DNA of 64,000 bases from Novosphingobium resinovorum. GTDB lineage: Bacteria > Pseudomonadota > Alphaproteobacteria > Sphingomonadales > Sphingomonadaceae. The notes beneath the pieces were generated by a model. The model searched no databases. It was given only the letters and a program-made list of their open reading frames with translations, and was not told where the DNA came from. Shown in pieces: positions 17,431 to 25,825 of this stretch. The translations under genes and the position numbers were made by a program. Position 1 is the stretch's first letter. Every line of letters begins with the position of its first letter. Location: contig NZ_CP017076.1 of assembly GCF_001742225.1 (NCBI RefSeq), positions 248,001 through 312,000 of the forward strand, in the 5' to 3' direction.

Positions 17431-19746
17431 ATGAATATGCACACTCGTTTGATCCAGGGAGTTTCGTTGGCGGCGCTGGTTTTCGCGGCGGCGCCCGTCA
17501 TGGCGCAGGACGCCAAAACCACCACTACCGTGCCTGCGGCGGATGAATCCGCGAATTCGGCGGGCGATATCGTCGTTACCGCGCAGCGGCGCAGCGAGCG
17601 TCTGCTCGACGTTCCGGTTGCCGTCACCGCGCTCTCGGGGGATGCCCTGCAGCGGCTAGGCGCGCAGAACGTGTCCAAGGTGGAACTGGCGACGCCGGGC
17701 TTCACCTGGGGGTCGCAAGGGTCGGACTCGTTCCCGGCGATCCGCGGCGTGCGCACCAGCCTCGTCAGCGCGCAGACCGACCCGGTCATCGGGTTCTACC
17801 TCGACGGCGTCTACCAGAGCCGCACCCAGCAGCAGAGCATTCCGCTGTTCGACATCGCCCGTGTCGAGGTCCTGCGCGGCCCGCAAGGCACGCTTTACGG
17901 ACGCAACACCTTCGGCGGCAACATCAGCGTCGTGACGTCCGATCCGACTGACGAATTCGCGGCCGGGGTCAACCTCGACAGGGGCAACTTCGATTCCGCC
18001 CGCATCGACGGCTTCGTCAACATTCCCGTCAGCGACACCCTTCAGGTGCGCGTGGCCGGGGTGTTCCAGCGCCATGACGGCTACGTCAAGTCGACGACCC
18101 CGGGCATCGTGCTCAACGACCTGAACGAGAACGCGCAGCGGGTCTCGCTCAAGTGGAAGCCCGACGACCGCCTCGAGGTGACCATCCATGCCGGGACCTG
18201 GCGCCGCGACGATGCAGGCGCGGGCTCCTACGGCTACAAGACCGCCGGTACGCTCATCAACACGTCCACCGGCTACCAGTCGATCAATGGATCGGGCGTG
18301 GCGGTGAACCCCTCCGTCCCCAATGGCAGCCCGAACCTGGCGGGCCGTGACGTGGGCACCCCTGTGACCGGCGGCGCCTGGACCAACGACTGGGATTACC
18401 AGCCGTTCGAGCATGTCGCCGAAGACTACGTTTCGGGCAAGATCGCCTATGACCTCGGCTTTGCCACGGTCAGTTCGATCACCGGCTACACGCACTTCAC
18501 CGCTCACCGCAGCGCCGACAATGACCAGTCCAGCAAGGTCTTCGAAGCCTATGGCTACGGCTCGGGCATCCAGGAGCCGAAGACCCGCTCGAAGGCGTTC
18601 TCGCAGGAAGTGCAGCTTGCCTCGAACAGCCGCACGCCGCTGGAATGGATCGTCGGGGCCTACTACCTCAAGGACGACATCTTCGAGACGTACCAGCAGA
18701 AGGTCACCGCGCCCGGCGCTACGACCAACGGCTTCCGTGCGGACTCCGACATCGGCGTCGAGGCGCTCGCCTTCTATGGCCAGGCCAGCTACGCGATCGT
18801 GCCTGACAAGCTGAAGCTGATCGGCGGCATCCGCTATTCGCACGAGAAGAAGAGCTTCGTCTTCTCCGACTTCGCCGACGCGCCGCCGAACACCTACGAT
18901 TTCACGACGCCTTATGTCGTCACCAGCGGCTCGCCCAGCTTCAACAGCTGGACCTGGCGCGCGGGCCTGCAGTACACCGTCGATCGCAACACGATGATCT
19001 ACGCGACGGCATCGACCGGCTTCGCATCGGGCGGCGTCAACGACAGCGGCGGCAATCCGCTGATCCCGCAATCCTACGCGCCGCAGAAGGTGGACGCCTA
19101 CGAAGCGGGCTTCAAGAGCCGCATCCTGGGCGGACTGGGCCAGTTCGAGGCCTCGGTGTTCTACAACAAGTTCAGTAACCTGCAGATCAACATCTACACG
19201 CCGCTGGTCTCGTACTTCGGCTCTGCCGGCAAGGCGCGCAGCTATGGTGCCGAGATGGCGCTGCGGCTGAATCCGGTACAGGCGCTGCACATCGATGCCA
19301 CGGCGGCGCTGATGAATGCCGAGTACACCAGCTACATTAGCGGCAACAACTTCTACGGACTTTCCGATGGCACCGATCCGGTGTCGCTCAACCTGAAGGG
19401 CAACCGCATTCCGCAGTCGCCCAAGCTGAAGACGACGCTGGCGGTATCCTACGACATCGATCTGGGCACGGCGGGCATGTTGTCGCCGATGGGGTCGTGG
19501 CTGCATTCAAGCAGCTACTACACCACCGACCGCAACACCGTGCTGGACCGTCAGGGCAGCTACGACAAGTTCGACGCCTCGCTGCGCTGGAGCAGCCCGG
19601 ACGATCGCACCTACGTCGAAGCCTATGGCGACAACCTGAGCAACCAGGCGGTGCTGCTGAGCGGCGTGATCGGTCGCCGCCAGCGCATCCAGGTGTCCTA
19701 CGCGGCACCGCGCACGTACGGCATCCGCGTCGGCACCAAGTTCTGA
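17431..19746 (+). CDS. TonB-dependent outer-membrane receptor
   Basis: A 771-residue protein. A signal peptide (cleavage near VMAQDA, residue 25) is followed by a linker and the plug domain beginning DIVVTAQRRSERLLDVPVAV. The 22-strand barrel ends in the aromatic-terminated strand YGIRVGTKF. Plug landmarks RVEVLRGPQGTLYGRNTFGG and the NPLIPQSYAPQKVDAYEAGFKS barrel motif are typical of sphingomonad catabolic receptors. It imports a bulky or scarce substrate using TonB energy. The ATG follows TGAGGG. The nearby HisD, LacI and operator genes point to a regulated catabolic substrate rather than siderophore uptake. Terminated at 19797. Confidence 0.92.
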   Translation: MNMHTRLIQGVSLAALVFAAAPVMAQDAKTTTTVPAADESANSAGDIVVTAQRRSERLLDVPVAVTALSGDALQRLGAQNVSKVELATPGFTWGSQGSDSFPAIRGVRTSLVSAQTDPVIGFYLDGVYQSRTQQQSIPLFDIARVEVLRGPQGTLYGRNTFGGNISVVTSDPTDEFAAGVNLDRGNFDSARIDGFVNIPVSDTLQVRVAGVFQRHDGYVKSTTPGIVLNDLNENAQRVSLKWKPDDRLEVTIHAGTWRRDDAGAGSYGYKTAGTLINTSTGYQSINGSGVAVNPSVPNGSPNLAGRDVGTPVTGGAWTNDWDYQPFEHVAEDYVSGKIAYDLGFATVSSITGYTHFTAHRSADNDQSSKVFEAYGYGSGIQEPKTRSKAFSQEVQLASNSRTPLEWIVGAYYLKDDIFETYQQKVTAPGATTNGFRADSDIGVEALAFYGQASYAIVPDKLKLIGGIRYSHEKKSFVFSDFADAPPNTYDFTTPYVVTSGSPSFNSWTWRAGLQYTVDRNTMIYATASTGFASGGVNDSGGNPLIPQSYAPQKVDAYEAGFKSRILGGLGQFEASVFYNKFSNLQINIYTPLVSYFGSAGKARSYGAEMALRLNPVQALHIDATAALMNAEYTSYISGNNFYGLSDGTDPVSLNLKGNRIPQSPKLKTTLAVSYDIDLGTAGMLSPMGSWLHSSSYYTTDRNTVLDRQGSYDKFDASLRWSSPDDRTYVEAYGDNLSNQAVLLSGVIGRRQRIQVSYAAPRTYGIRVGTKF

Positions 19747-19796
19747 CGATGGCAGGGAAGGGGGAGGCGGGAGCCTTCCCTTTCACGGCGTGAAGA

Positions 19797-19836
19797 GGCG
19801 GCGCTTTCCCGGCGGGGAAGGCGCCGTCTTCCTTGT
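19797..19836 (+). terminator. Intrinsic terminator of the TonB receptor gene
   Basis: GGCGGCGCTTTCCC-ggc-GGGGAAGGCGCCGTC forms a strong stem about 50 bases after the stop and is followed by the T-rich TTCCTTGTTT. Confidence 0.7.
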
Positions 19837-19871
19837 TTGCCGGGTTGCGAATGCCCTGCCTGCTCACCGTT

Positions 19872-19948
19872 CGTCATTGCGAGCGCAGCGAAGCAATCCA
19901 GGGCGGCTCAAGACTGCTCTGGATTGCTTCGCTGCGCTCGCAATGACG
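19872..19948. repeat. Long perfect inverted repeat, extragenic palindrome family A
   Basis: Two 30-bp arms (19872-19901 and 19919-19948) beginning CGTCATTGCGAGCGCAGC are exact reverse complements around a 17-base loop. Shorter relatives occur at 25655 and 27612. It lies between the converging TonB receptor and amidase genes and can act as a bidirectional terminator. It belongs to a widespread type of alphaproteobacterial extragenic palindrome. Confidence 0.85.
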
Positions 19949-20002
19949 AGGGGCGGGGCGAGGGGTAGGGCGAACCTCGATCGGCGACCAAAGCGCGTTC
20001 GG

Positions 20003-21361
20003 TCAAGCCTGCTCGATCATGCGGGCGAGATCGAACAGCAGCTGTTCGCGGCCCGTCGGAGCCAGCAGTTCCACACCGACAGGGCAGGTCTGCGCGCCCG
20101 CCGGAACGCTGATCGCGGGCCAGCCGGTGCGAGGCGCCAGTTCGGGAGCCCAGCCGACCTTGGGATTGCCCAGACCCTCGGGAATGACGCGCAGGGTCGG
20201 GTGGAACAGCCCGTCGAGGCGGTGCTCCGCCATGGCCCGCAGCAGGGTGTCGGTCAGGCGGCGATGAGCGGCAAGGACAGCCTGCGCCTCTTCCGCGCTG
20301 CGCGACAGGCGATCGAGGATCACCGGGCGGTATTCCGGAAGGAATCGGCCGCCTTCGAGCAAGGCGGCGAGGCTTTGCGGTGCGGTCCCGGCCACGAAAT
20401 TGCGGGCAAGATACGCGTCGAACGCGGCCGCGAATTCGACGTCGACGATATGCGGACCGGCCAGCATTTGCGCGATATCGGGGATCGCGAAAGGATCGAC
20501 GAGTTCGGCCCCGCCGTCCGCCAGTTTTCGCAAGGCGCGTTCGCAGGCGGCGATCACCCTCGGGTCGGTGCCGAAGGCGGCGCGCAGCACGCCGATGCGC
20601 GGCGGCGCCCCGGTTTCTCCCGCAGGGATCTTGCCGCCCATCGCGAGATAGAGCCCGCGGGCATCCTCGACCGTGCGGGCGATCGGGCCGATGGTGTCGG
20701 TGGATGGGGCCAGCGGCGCGACGCCGTCCAGCGGCAGCATGCCATGCGCGGGACGCAGTCCGACAAGGCCATTGCAGGCCGCCGGAATGCGGATCGAGCC
20801 GCCGGTATCGGTGCCGATCGCGGCGCTCGCGAAGCCGCGCGCGACTGCGACCGCCGATCCGCCGCTCGATCCGCCCGCCGTCGTGGCCGGGGCAAAGGGG
20901 CTGAGGACGTCGCCGCCGAGCGAACTGCGCGATCGCACTTCGAAGGAGAACTCGGACAAGTTGGTCTTGCCGACGATGACGGCCCCGCCATCGACAAGCC
21001 GGTCGATCACCGTGGCATTGGCGAGCGGCATCGCGGCTTCGAGCGCGAGGCATCCCGAACTGGTCGCCATCCCTGCGATGTCGATGTTGTCCTTGATCGC
21101 CAGCACCATGCCGTGGAGCGGCCCCACCGGCATCCTTCGGCGCATGGCCGCGTCCGCGTCGCGCGCCGCCATGCGGGCGTGCGGGTTCAGCGCCAGCATC
21201 GCATTCCAGCGATGATCCTCGGCGCCGATGCGGTCGAGGCAGGCGTCCAGCCTTGCCTCCACGTTGCCTGTCGCGGGATCAGGGCCTGTCGCGAGATCAG
21301 ACGGCAACGGACCGGCGCGCCCTGTCGAGAAGGTCTGCGGCGCCCTGCAAAAGGAAGCCAT
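20003..21361 (-). CDS. Amidase (amidase-signature family)
   Basis: An enzyme of up to 452 residues that hydrolyses amide bonds with a Ser-cisSer-Lys triad. Numbered from the longest start, Lys90 lies in VLAIKDNIDI, the cis-serine in TAGGSSGGSA (165/166), and the nucleophile Ser189 in GTDTGGSIR. It overlaps the upstream aldolase gene by 65 bases if started at 21361. A GTG at 21262 (419 residues) would remove the overlap and is quite possible. It is the second gene of the operon behind the 22122 operator, so amide cleavage is likely a step of the same pathway. The substrate is unknown. Confidence 0.85.
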   Translation of the reverse strand: MASFCRAPQTFSTGRAGPLPSDLATGPDPATGNVEARLDACLDRIGAEDHRWNAMLALNPHARMAARDADAAMRRRMPVGPLHGMVLAIKDNIDIAGMATSSGCLALEAAMPLANATVIDRLVDGGAVIVGKTNLSEFSFEVRSRSSLGGDVLSPFAPATTAGGSSGGSAVAVARGFASAAIGTDTGGSIRIPAACNGLVGLRPAHGMLPLDGVAPLAPSTDTIGPIARTVEDARGLYLAMGGKIPAGETGAPPRIGVLRAAFGTDPRVIAACERALRKLADGGAELVDPFAIPDIAQMLAGPHIVDVEFAAAFDAYLARNFVAGTAPQSLAALLEGGRFLPEYRPVILDRLSRSAEEAQAVLAAHRRLTDTLLRAMAEHRLDGLFHPTLRVIPEGLGNPKVGWAPELAPRTGWPAISVPAGAQTCPVGVELLAPTGREQLLFDLARMIEQA

Positions 21362-22118
21362 GGTCGGAGCCGAGCAGGAACAGGCTGGCGCCGCGTTCGT
21401 GCCAGTGGGTCACGTCCTCGATCCGGCTGAGGAACATGCCGACCGCCCGGCCATTCCTGCGCCCCGCGTCGCAGATGCGCTCGACGGCGGCGACGACGCG
21501 TTCATGGTCCTGGCTGGCAAGGCCGTAGCCCACCGTCAGGTCCACGCGGCCGACGAACAGGCAGTCGATGCCGTCGACGCGGGCGATCTCGTCGATGTCC
21601 TCGACCGCTTCGGGGTCTTCGATCTGGGCGATGGCCACGGTTTCGCGCTCGCTCAGGCGCAAGTGGTCGGCCATTGGGCGCGTCGTGTAGCAGGCCGCGC
21701 GGGTGGAGCCGGCATAGCCGCGCCCTCCGGCGCCGAAGCGGCAGGCGCGGGCGAAGGCGGCGGCTTCTGCGGCATTGCGGATATGCGGCGCGACGACACC
21801 GGTGGCGCCGCAATCCAGCGCATTGAGCACTTGCTCCGGCGTCGCTACCGGAATCCGCACGAGGCTGGGCATGCCGATGGCGCGGGTCATGGCTACGCAG
21901 CCGTCGATGGTCGCGCGGTCGAACGGCGCATGCTCGGCATCGAGGCAGAGGCAGTCGAGGCCGGTGAGCGACAGCACTTCGGCGACGATCGGCGAGGGTG
22001 TCTTGACGAACGTGCCGACCAGCAGTTCGCCCGAGGTCAGCCGTTCACGGAACGCGGGCGTGTTCAAGACAGAGCCCGGTGGCATTCGCGGTGCGGCGTT
22101 GCAGTTCCCATGGATCAT
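21297..22118 (-). CDS. HpcH/HpaI-family aldolase
   Basis: A 273-residue class II pyruvate-type aldolase. Family marks are GTFVKTPSPIVAEVL at the N-terminus, LDAEHAPFD, the GRGYAGSTRAA loop, and the metal-binding region AQIEDPEAVEDID with CLFVGRVDLT. It would split a hydroxy-acid into pyruvate (or a 2-oxo acid) and an aldehyde. It is the first gene of an operon with the amidase. Its ATG at 22118 sits four bases from a perfect 22-bp palindrome, so repressor binding would block initiation. Another in-frame ATG (MPPGSVL) lies 33 bases downstream. Confidence 0.86.
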   Translation of the reverse strand: MIHGNCNAAPRMPPGSVLNTPAFRERLTSGELLVGTFVKTPSPIVAEVLSLTGLDCLCLDAEHAPFDRATIDGCVAMTRAIGMPSLVRIPVATPEQVLNALDCGATGVVAPHIRNAAEAAAFARACRFGAGGRGYAGSTRAACYTTRPMADHLRLSERETVAIAQIEDPEAVEDIDEIARVDGIDCLFVGRVDLTVGYGLASQDHERVVAAVERICDAGRRNGRAVGMFLSRIEDVTHWHERGASLFLLGSDHGFLLQGAADLLDRARRSVAV

Positions 22119-22121
22119 TCT

Positions 22122-22143
22122 CCGATGAATTCGAATTCATCGG
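22122..22143. promoter_or_regulatory. LacI-type operator copy 4 (upstream of aldolase/amidase)
   Basis: CCGATGAATTCGAATTCATCGG is a perfect 22-bp palindrome. Its central 16 bases match the 12361 site at 13 of 16 positions and represent the idealised symmetric form. It lies immediately upstream of the aldolase ATG. Confidence 0.78.
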
Positions 22144-22195
22144 TAAGCCCGAGGGCTTGCCCGGTCAATGGATTTGCTGCCAATCAGATTTGCGG

Positions 22196-23209
22196 TCAGG
22201 CGCCGACCGGGCGGGTGCTGCCGCGCACGACGAGGGAGCCTTGCGCGACGACCTGCTCGTGCCGGTCGGCATCGGTGCGCAGGGACAGGATCAGGCGCAG
22301 GGTCTCCGCCACCATGAAGGCCGCGGGCTGCGAATAGCTGGTGAGCGAGAAGCCGGGCCATGCCGCCATCGGCACGTCGTCGTACCCGGCGATCGAAATC
22401 TCGCGGCCCACGTCCAGCCCGAATTCGTGGCGGGCGACGGTGATCGCGGCCAGCGCCATGGTGTCGTTGGCGCAGAAGATCGCCTCGGGCCGGTCCTTGC
22501 GCAGCAGCAGGCGGCGGGTGGCGGCCATCGCGGTATCGAAATCGAAGGCGCCATCCTCGCGGATCGGGGCCGGTGCGCCCCGCTCGGCAAGGTATTCGGT
22601 GAATCCCGCCTCGCGCTGGGCGTTGGTGGAGGAATCCGCGGTGCCCGCCATGAAGGCGAAGCGGCGGTGACGCCCGGCCAGCAGGTGCGCCGCGATCGCC
22701 CTCGCGCCTGTCTCGTTGTCGCCCACCACGCAGGAGGCATCCTGCGCGGGGGTGGTGCGGTTGTAATGGATCACCGGCACCTGCGCGCGGCGGCACTGCT
22801 CGGTCAGGGTGGAGGAGGGGCTGACGGACAGCAGCACCAGCGCGTCGATCCGGTAATGCAGGATTTCGTGGATGGAGGGCTCGGGCCGGGTACTGCCTTG
22901 CGCCGGGAACAGCATCAGGCGCAGCCCGGCGCCGTCCAGCGCGTCGGACAGCAGTTGCAGGGTCTGGGTGAAGAACGGATTGGTGAGGTAGCCCACGCCG
23001 ACGCCGACGATGTTAGAGCGCCCGCGAAGTAGCGAGCGGGCCAGCGGATTGGGCCGGTAACCCAATTCCTCGGCGGCGGCGATGATCCGCTCGCGCTTGT
23101 CCGCGGCGATGCTCGCGCCCGGCGTGAAGGCGCGCGACACCGCCGATTGCGACACGCCGGCCCTGCGCGCGACGTCCAGGGACGTGATCGCCTCTTTCTC
23201 GATTTCCAT
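22196..23209 (-). CDS. LacI family transcriptional regulator 2
   Basis: A 337-residue regulator. The helix-turn-helix TSLDVARRAGVSQSAVSR (residues 9-26) and hinge RPNPLARSLLRGRSN are followed by a sugar-binding-protein-like effector domain. The ATG at MEIEKEAIT was chosen because AGGAAA precedes it and it gives the classical LacI N-terminus. Its recognition segment SQSAVSR equals that of LacI1. It sits between the aldolase/amidase operon (same strand, downstream) and the divergent HisD2/SDR operon, so it probably controls both. A weak TTCGAA-centred site lies near 23317-23330. Confidence 0.9.
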   Translation of the reverse strand: MEIEKEAITSLDVARRAGVSQSAVSRAFTPGASIAADKRERIIAAAEELGYRPNPLARSLLRGRSNIVGVGVGYLTNPFFTQTLQLLSDALDGAGLRLMLFPAQGSTRPEPSIHEILHYRIDALVLLSVSPSSTLTEQCRRAQVPVIHYNRTTPAQDASCVVGDNETGARAIAAHLLAGRHRRFAFMAGTADSSTNAQREAGFTEYLAERGAPAPIREDGAFDFDTAMAATRRLLLRKDRPEAIFCANDTMALAAITVARHEFGLDVGREISIAGYDDVPMAAWPGFSLTSYSQPAAFMVAETLRLILSLRTDADRHEQVVAQGSLVVRGSTRPVGA

Positions 23210-23438
23210 GCCGTTTCCTATCGAGTGGTCATGGGGGAGGTCAACGGCGTTACGCGGGGGGTGGAGTACGTTCAGTGAATGCATGATCATAGGTTAATGC
23301 GGCGATATAATGGCCATATGTTCGAATATTTTGCATATTGTGCATATATAGATGAATATGTATTCAAACACCAATCGGTGTCCGATTCCCAGGCGCCGCA
23401 GAGCAAGCGGGCAGACCGCCCGGGCAGGAGCAGGACGA

Positions 23439-24770
23439 ATGGCGATCTATCTCAAGCGCGGCGCGACCGCAGAGGCGAAGGCGGATGCGGACCGCAAGGT
23501 GCGTGACATCGTCGAGGCAGCGCTGGCCGATATCGAGGCGCGCGGCGACGTCGCCGTGCGCGAGATGAGCAACCGGTTCGACAACTGGGACCGCGAGGAC
23601 TACCGACTCTCGCAGGCCGAGATCGACGCCTGCGTGGAATCGCTTTCGGCGCAGGAGCGCAAGGACATCGAATTCGCGCAGGCGCAGGTGCGCAATTTCG
23701 CGCAGATCCAGCGCGACAGCATGAAGGACGTCGAGGTCGAGACGCTGCCCGGCGTCGTGCTCGGCCACAAGAACCTGCCGCTGAACTCGGCGGGCTGCTA
23801 CGTGCCGGGCGGCAAGTATCCGCTGCTGGCCAGCGCGCACATGTCGGTCATCACCGCGAAAGTCGCGGGCGTTAAGCGGGTCATCACCTGTGCGCCCCCG
23901 TTCCAGGGCAAGCCCGCGCGCGCGATCGTCGCGGCGCAGGCGATGGCGGGTGCCGATGCGATCTATGCGCTGGGCGGCATCCAGGCGGTGGGCGCGATGG
24001 CTCTGGGCACCGAGACGATCGACCCGGTCGATATCCTCGTCGGCCCCGGCAACGCCTTCGTGGCCGAAGCCAAGCGCCAGCTCTACGGCCGCGTCGGCAT
24101 CGACTTGTTCGCAGGACCGACCGAAACGCTGATCATCGCCGACGAGATCGGCTGCGACCCCGAGATGGCCGCCACAGACATCCTCGGGCAAGTCGAGCAC
24201 GGCCCGGACAGCCCCGGCGTCCTGCTCACCAATTCGGAGAAGTTCGCGCGCGAGACGATGGCCGAGATCGAGCGCCTGCTGCAGATACTGCCCACGGCCG
24301 ACCATGCCCGCAAGGCGTGGGAGACCTTCGGCGAGGTGATCGTGGCGGACAGCTACGAGGAAATGGTCCGCGTTGCCGACGAGATCGCCTCCGAACACGT
24401 GCAGGTGATGACCGCCGACCCGGACTATTTCCTGCAGCACATGACCAATTATGGCGCGCTGTTCCTGGGCAATCGCACCAATGTCAGCTTCGGCGACAAG
24501 GTGATCGGCACCAACCACACGCTGCCCACCAGAAAGGCGGCGCGCTACACCGGCGGGCTCTGGGTCGGCAAGTTCATCAAGACCTGCACCTACCAGCGCG
24601 TCCTCACTGACGAGGCCTCGGCGCTGATCGGCGAATACTGCAGCCGCCTCTGCGCGCTGGAAGGCTTCGCCGGGCATGGCGAGCAGGCGAACATCCGCGT
24701 GCGCCGCTTCGGCGGGCGTGACGTGCCTTATGCCGGGCAGGCGGAGCCGACCCCGGCGACGGCGGCCTGA
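23439..24770 (+). CDS. Histidinol dehydrogenase-family zinc dehydrogenase (HisD paralogue 2)
   Basis: A 443-residue HisD-fold NAD-dependent dehydrogenase. Zinc ligands Gln251, His254, Asp353 and His413 and the catalytic Glu319-His320 pair are conserved. The sequence is clearly different from paralogue 1, so this is not a recent duplication. The N-terminus [20 protein letters not shown] resembles sulfopropanediol dehydrogenase (HpsN)-type proteins rather than biosynthetic HisD. The ATG follows GCAGGAGCAGGA. It pairs with an SDR gene 93 bases downstream and diverges from LacI2. It likely oxidises a polyol-like intermediate twice to an acid; the substrate is not known. Confidence 0.84.
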   Translation: MAIYLKRGATAEAKADADRKVRDIVEAALADIEARGDVAVREMSNRFDNWDREDYRLSQAEIDACVESLSAQERKDIEFAQAQVRNFAQIQRDSMKDVEVETLPGVVLGHKNLPLNSAGCYVPGGKYPLLASAHMSVITAKVAGVKRVITCAPPFQGKPARAIVAAQAMAGADAIYALGGIQAVGAMALGTETIDPVDILVGPGNAFVAEAKRQLYGRVGIDLFAGPTETLIIADEIGCDPEMAATDILGQVEHGPDSPGVLLTNSEKFARETMAEIERLLQILPTADHARKAWETFGEVIVADSYEEMVRVADEIASEHVQVMTADPDYFLQHMTNYGALFLGNRTNVSFGDKVIGTNHTLPTRKAARYTGGLWVGKFIKTCTYQRVLTDEASALIGEYCSRLCALEGFAGHGEQANIRVRRFGGRDVPYAGQAEPTPATAA

Positions 24771-24863
24771 TCGGTCATGAACGGGGTGGACAGGGCGGCA
24801 GGGGCCGTCTCTGTTGGCCCCGTTCGCCGATGCGGCGATTTGGAAAGACATGAGGACGATGCG

Positions 24864-25628
24864 ATGACCCTGCCCAGAACTCCCAGCCTACGCCTCGACG
24901 GGCGGCGCGCGGTCGTCACCGGTGCGGGCCGGGGCATCGGCCTTGCCGCCGCCGCTGCGCTGGCCGAAGCGGGGGCGGATGTCACGCTGGTGGCGCGTAC
25001 CGCAGGCGAGATCGAGGCAGCTGCGGCGCAGATCACCGCGCTGGGCGGCAAGGCGCAAGCCGCAACGCTCGACGTGTCGGACCTTGCCGCAGTCGATGCC
25101 TTCTTCGCCGGGCAAGAGCCGTTCCACGTCCTCGTCAACAATGCCGGGACCAACCGGCCCAAGCCGATGTGGGAAGTGAGCGTCGAGGATTACGACGCGG
25201 TGCTCGACCTCAACGTCAAGAGCGCCTTTTTCGTGGCCCAGGCCTGCGCGCGGCGGATGATGGCGGCGGGGGAAACCGGCAGCCTGATCCACATGGGATC
25301 GCAGATGGGCCATGTCGGCGGCCCGAACCGCTCGCTCTACTGCGCCTCGAAATGGGCGCTGGAGGGTATGAGCAAGGCGATGGCGCTCGACCTTGCGCCC
25401 CGCGGCATTCGCTCCAACACGATCGCGCCGACCTTCATCGAGACGCCGCTCACCCGGCCGTACTTCGAGGACGCGGCGTTCAAGGCCAGCGTCCTGGCGA
25501 AGATCAAGATCGGCCGACTGGGTCAAGTGGAAGACCTGATGGGAGCGGTGCTGTTCCTGTCGTCGGACGCCTCGGCGCTGATGACCGGGACCAGCCTCGT
25601 CGTGGACGGCGGCTGGACCGCCGACTAG
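24864..25628 (+). CDS. Short-chain dehydrogenase/reductase
   Basis: A 254-residue classical SDR. The cofactor motif TGAGRGIGLA, the NNAG motif (VLVNNAGTN), and the catalytic Ser...Tyr-x-x-x-Lys (HMGSQMG...LYCASKWAL) are all present. The ARTAGE segment after strand 2 suggests NADP(H) preference; this is weak. The ATG at MTLPRTPS was chosen because a GAGGACGAT site precedes it. It is in one operon with HisD2. Together they could interconvert a hydroxyl and ketone and then oxidise a primary alcohol. A C-terminal MTGTSLVVDGGWTAD is standard for the FabG-like group. Confidence 0.88.
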   Translation: MTLPRTPSLRLDGRRAVVTGAGRGIGLAAAAALAEAGADVTLVARTAGEIEAAAAQITALGGKAQAATLDVSDLAAVDAFFAGQEPFHVLVNNAGTNRPKPMWEVSVEDYDAVLDLNVKSAFFVAQACARRMMAAGETGSLIHMGSQMGHVGGPNRSLYCASKWALEGMSKAMALDLAPRGIRSNTIAPTFIETPLTRPYFEDAAFKASVLAKIKIGRLGQVEDLMGAVLFLSSDASALMTGTSLVVDGGWTAD

Positions 25629-25654
25629 GGTGTTGTCGCCCTACCGTGTTTCGT

Positions 25655-25673
25655 CGCTGCGCTCGCAATGACG
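25655..25673. repeat. Half copy of extragenic palindrome family A
   Basis: CGCTGCGCTCGCAATGACG matches the right arm of the 19872-19948 element; the left arm is missing. It lies 26 bases after the SDR stop. The rest of 25629-25825 shows no gene. Confidence 0.6.
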
Positions 25674-25825
25674 AAGGGTGGAGTAATCAAACCTCCCCTT
25701 ATGGGGCAGCCATTTCTGCTCCAGAGTCCCGCCGTAAGCCTCGCATGGCAGCGACGAAGGCCCCATATCGAATTTGAAAGCAGGAAACAGAGCGCGTTTC
25801 ACCTGCGGGCTGGCAGAATGGGGCC

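Noticed and set aside
17656-19506. A leftward 616-codon frame opposite the TonB receptor
   Set aside because: Antisense shadow; its translation is Arg/Val/Asp-rich without any domain, and the receptor on the plus strand is unmistakable.
23317-23330. Fifth LacI operator in the LacI2/HisD2 gap
   Set aside because: ATATGTTCGAATAT keeps TTCGAA but the outer bases do not match the arms of the other four sites. It may be a weak site; it was not annotated.
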